Position numbers and translations under genes: made by a program. DNA of 64,000 nucleotides. Origin: Streptomyces sp. CA-210063 (GTDB taxonomy: Bacteria > Actinomycetota > Actinomycetes > Streptomycetales > Streptomycetaceae). Position 1 is the stretch's first letter. Every line of letters starts with the position of its first letter. This document shows, piece by piece, positions 62,965-64,000 of this stretch. The stretch lies in NCBI RefSeq assembly GCF_024612015.1, contig NZ_CP102512.1, positions 9,424,001 to 9,488,000 on the forward strand, given 5' to 3'. The notes beneath the pieces were generated by a model that saw only the letters and a program-made list of their open reading frames with translations, made no database searches and was not told where the DNA came from.

Positions 62965-64000
62965 ATGGCGACGGACATGCCTGCTGAGACAGAGGCGGCC
63001 ACAGCGGCTGGGGCAGAGGCGGCCCTGCCTGCCGGGACAGAGGCGGACCACCACCGTTGGCAGCACATGTGGAGCCACCGAGAGCAGTTGCTCAAGGTGG
63101 CCCGGCGCAGGTCGATGAGCCCGGAGGACGCCGAGGACGCCGTGCACGAGGCGATGCTGCGCGCCGCCGAGCGCCCGGACCTCGACGACGAGCGCCTCGG
63201 CGCCTGGCTGACGACCGTGACCATGCGGCTGTGCGTCGACCGGTACCGGCAGGTCAACCGTGAGGCCGAGGTGCGCACCAGCCCCACGCTGATCGCACCG
63301 GGCCCGGTGCCCGTCGAGGAGGCGGTGTGCGACCGGGCCGAGGCGAGGTGGCTGGCCGTGCGCAGCGGGGAGCTGCCCGCCCGGCAGGCGGAGGCGCTGC
63401 GGCTCAAGTCCGAGGACCTGGACGTCGGCCAGGTCGCCACGGAGATGGGGCTGAGCTACCGGACCGTCGAGTCGCTGCTCGCCCGGGCCCGGCGGACGCT
63501 GCGCGCCTCGCTGGCCGGGACGCTCGGGGTGGTGCTGTTTCTGCTCGGGCGCGGACGGCCGCGGGGAGGCGGGAGGGCACAGGCCGTGGCCGTCGCCTCG
63601 ACGGCGGCGACCCTGGCGGTGGCGGGGTTCGTGCTGCCGTACGCGCTCGACGGGAGCGGGGACGGTCCGGCTGCTCCGCGGCCCTCCGTGTCCGGGCCCC
63701 CGGAGGCGCTCACGACCGACGGGGACGGCCGGGTGCGCGCGCCGGAGCCCCGCGAGTCGTCGCCCGAGTCGGCCGCGGCTCCCGGCGACGGTCCGGCGGG
63801 ATCCGCGCCCGACGACGGATCGCTGCTGCCGCTGTCCGTGCCGCCCCTGCCCGAGGCCTCGGTGCCCTTGCTTCCGGGGCTGCCGGCGCCCGAGGTTCCT
63901 GAGGTTCCCGAGGTCCCGGGCGTGCCCGAGCTGCCGGACACGCCAGACATACCGCACATCCCCGATGTCCCCGATGTCCCAGATATGCCGGATGCATCGG
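62965..64000 (+). CDS. Sigma-70 family factor with membrane and Pro-rich tail (partial)
   Basis: 345 codons to the window edge, still open. An Ala/Glu-rich N-terminus is followed by ECF-like region 2 (LLKVARRRSMSPEDAEDAVHEAML, residues about 41-64) and region 4 (LPARQAEALRLKSEDLDVGQ, then VATEMGLSYRTVESLLARA). A TM helix follows (AVAVASTAATLAVAGFVLPY), then an acidic/Pro-rich outside part with PEVPEVPGVPELPDTPDIPH type repeats. Sigma regions fused to a membrane helix suggest a membrane-held regulator or sigma/anti-sigma-like fusion. The repeat tail may continue past the window. Confidence 0.85.
   Translation, partial: MATDMPAETEAATAAGAEAALPAGTEADHHRWQHMWSHREQLLKVARRRSMSPEDAEDAVHEAMLRAAERPDLDDERLGAWLTTVTMRLCVDRYRQVNREAEVRTSPTLIAPGPVPVEEAVCDRAEARWLAVRSGELPARQAEALRLKSEDLDVGQVATEMGLSYRTVESLLARARRTLRASLAGTLGVVLFLLGRGRPRGGGRAQAVAVASTAATLAVAGFVLPYALDGSGDGPAAPRPSVSGPPEALTTDGDGRVRAPEPRESSPESAAAPGDGPAGSAPDDGSLLPLSVPPLPEASVPLLPGLPAPEVPEVPEVPGVPELPDTPDIPHIPDVPDVPDMPDAS

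Overview
The window is high-GC actinobacterial DNA and is almost certainly from a Streptomyces chromosome. The signs are GTG and TTG starts, a LAL-type LuxR regulator, a FadR-type GntR regulator, ssu sulfonate genes behind a Cys-containing leader peptide, XRE/STAND/WD40 proteins, a PQQ-repeat Ser/Thr kinase, and twin-Gly MoaA and MoaD. Two ordinary blocks flank a long mosaic accessory region.

Left block (1-9758). A MarR regulator lies divergent to an ABC exporter, followed by a short MltG-like protein. A minus-strand sulfonate operon comes next: a 27-codon leader peptide ending in RRGC, then ssuC, ssuB, ssuA, ssuD and a flavin-containing monooxygenase. A YjbQ-family gene follows.

Accessory region (about 9.95-41.2 kb). 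Three copies of a 46-bp core identical to the 3' half of a CAU-anticodon tRNA sit at 9957, 18792 and 41043. They divide the region into two tandem inserts. Insert A (9.96-18.84 kb) holds two-component and IS21 remnants, a LAL regulator divergent from an MFS pump, an oxidoreductase, an orphan two-spacer CRISPR relic, a MITE and a secreted protein. Insert B (18.8-41.1 kb) has AGTGGAC arm-type repeats inside both ends. It begins with an N-truncated tyrosine integrase and contains a decayed prophage: a broken tail protein, a small Zn-ribbon protein, a holin-like protein and a frameshifted endolysin. Into this prophage went an IS630 element, a TetR/Dabb pair, an NB-ARC/TPR STAND protein with two nested tandem-repeat arrays, a complete IS701-family transposon with a LysE exporter as passenger, and a MITE. 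The rest of insert B holds an XRE-nSTAND1-WD40 protein, a decayed second WD40 gene, a ricin-type lectin, a 42-bp perfect palindrome and a membrane Ser/Thr kinase with a PQQ-type propeller.

Right block (41.9-64 kb). A molybdoenzyme module comes first: a MopB oxidoreductase, a ferredoxin, a ferredoxin-NADP reductase, an AraC regulator, then moaE, moaA and moaD. A CBS protein, an amidohydrolase and a third STAND gene follow; the STAND gene is broken by a nonsense codon and frameshifts. A GntR-controlled locus follows, with a class V PLP enzyme and a polar amino-acid ABC transporter whose operon is split by a TnpB element. TTGG(T/C)CC.ACC sites recur at its promoters. The window ends with a GtrA-like protein, a secreted lytic transglycosylase and a sigma factor that continues into a membrane segment and a Pro-rich tail, cut by the window edge.

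Best candidates for a closer look are the STAND/kinase-rich insert B, the IS701 transposon carrying LysE, the tRNA-anchored tandem array, the Cys leader of the ssu operon and the molybdoenzyme module.
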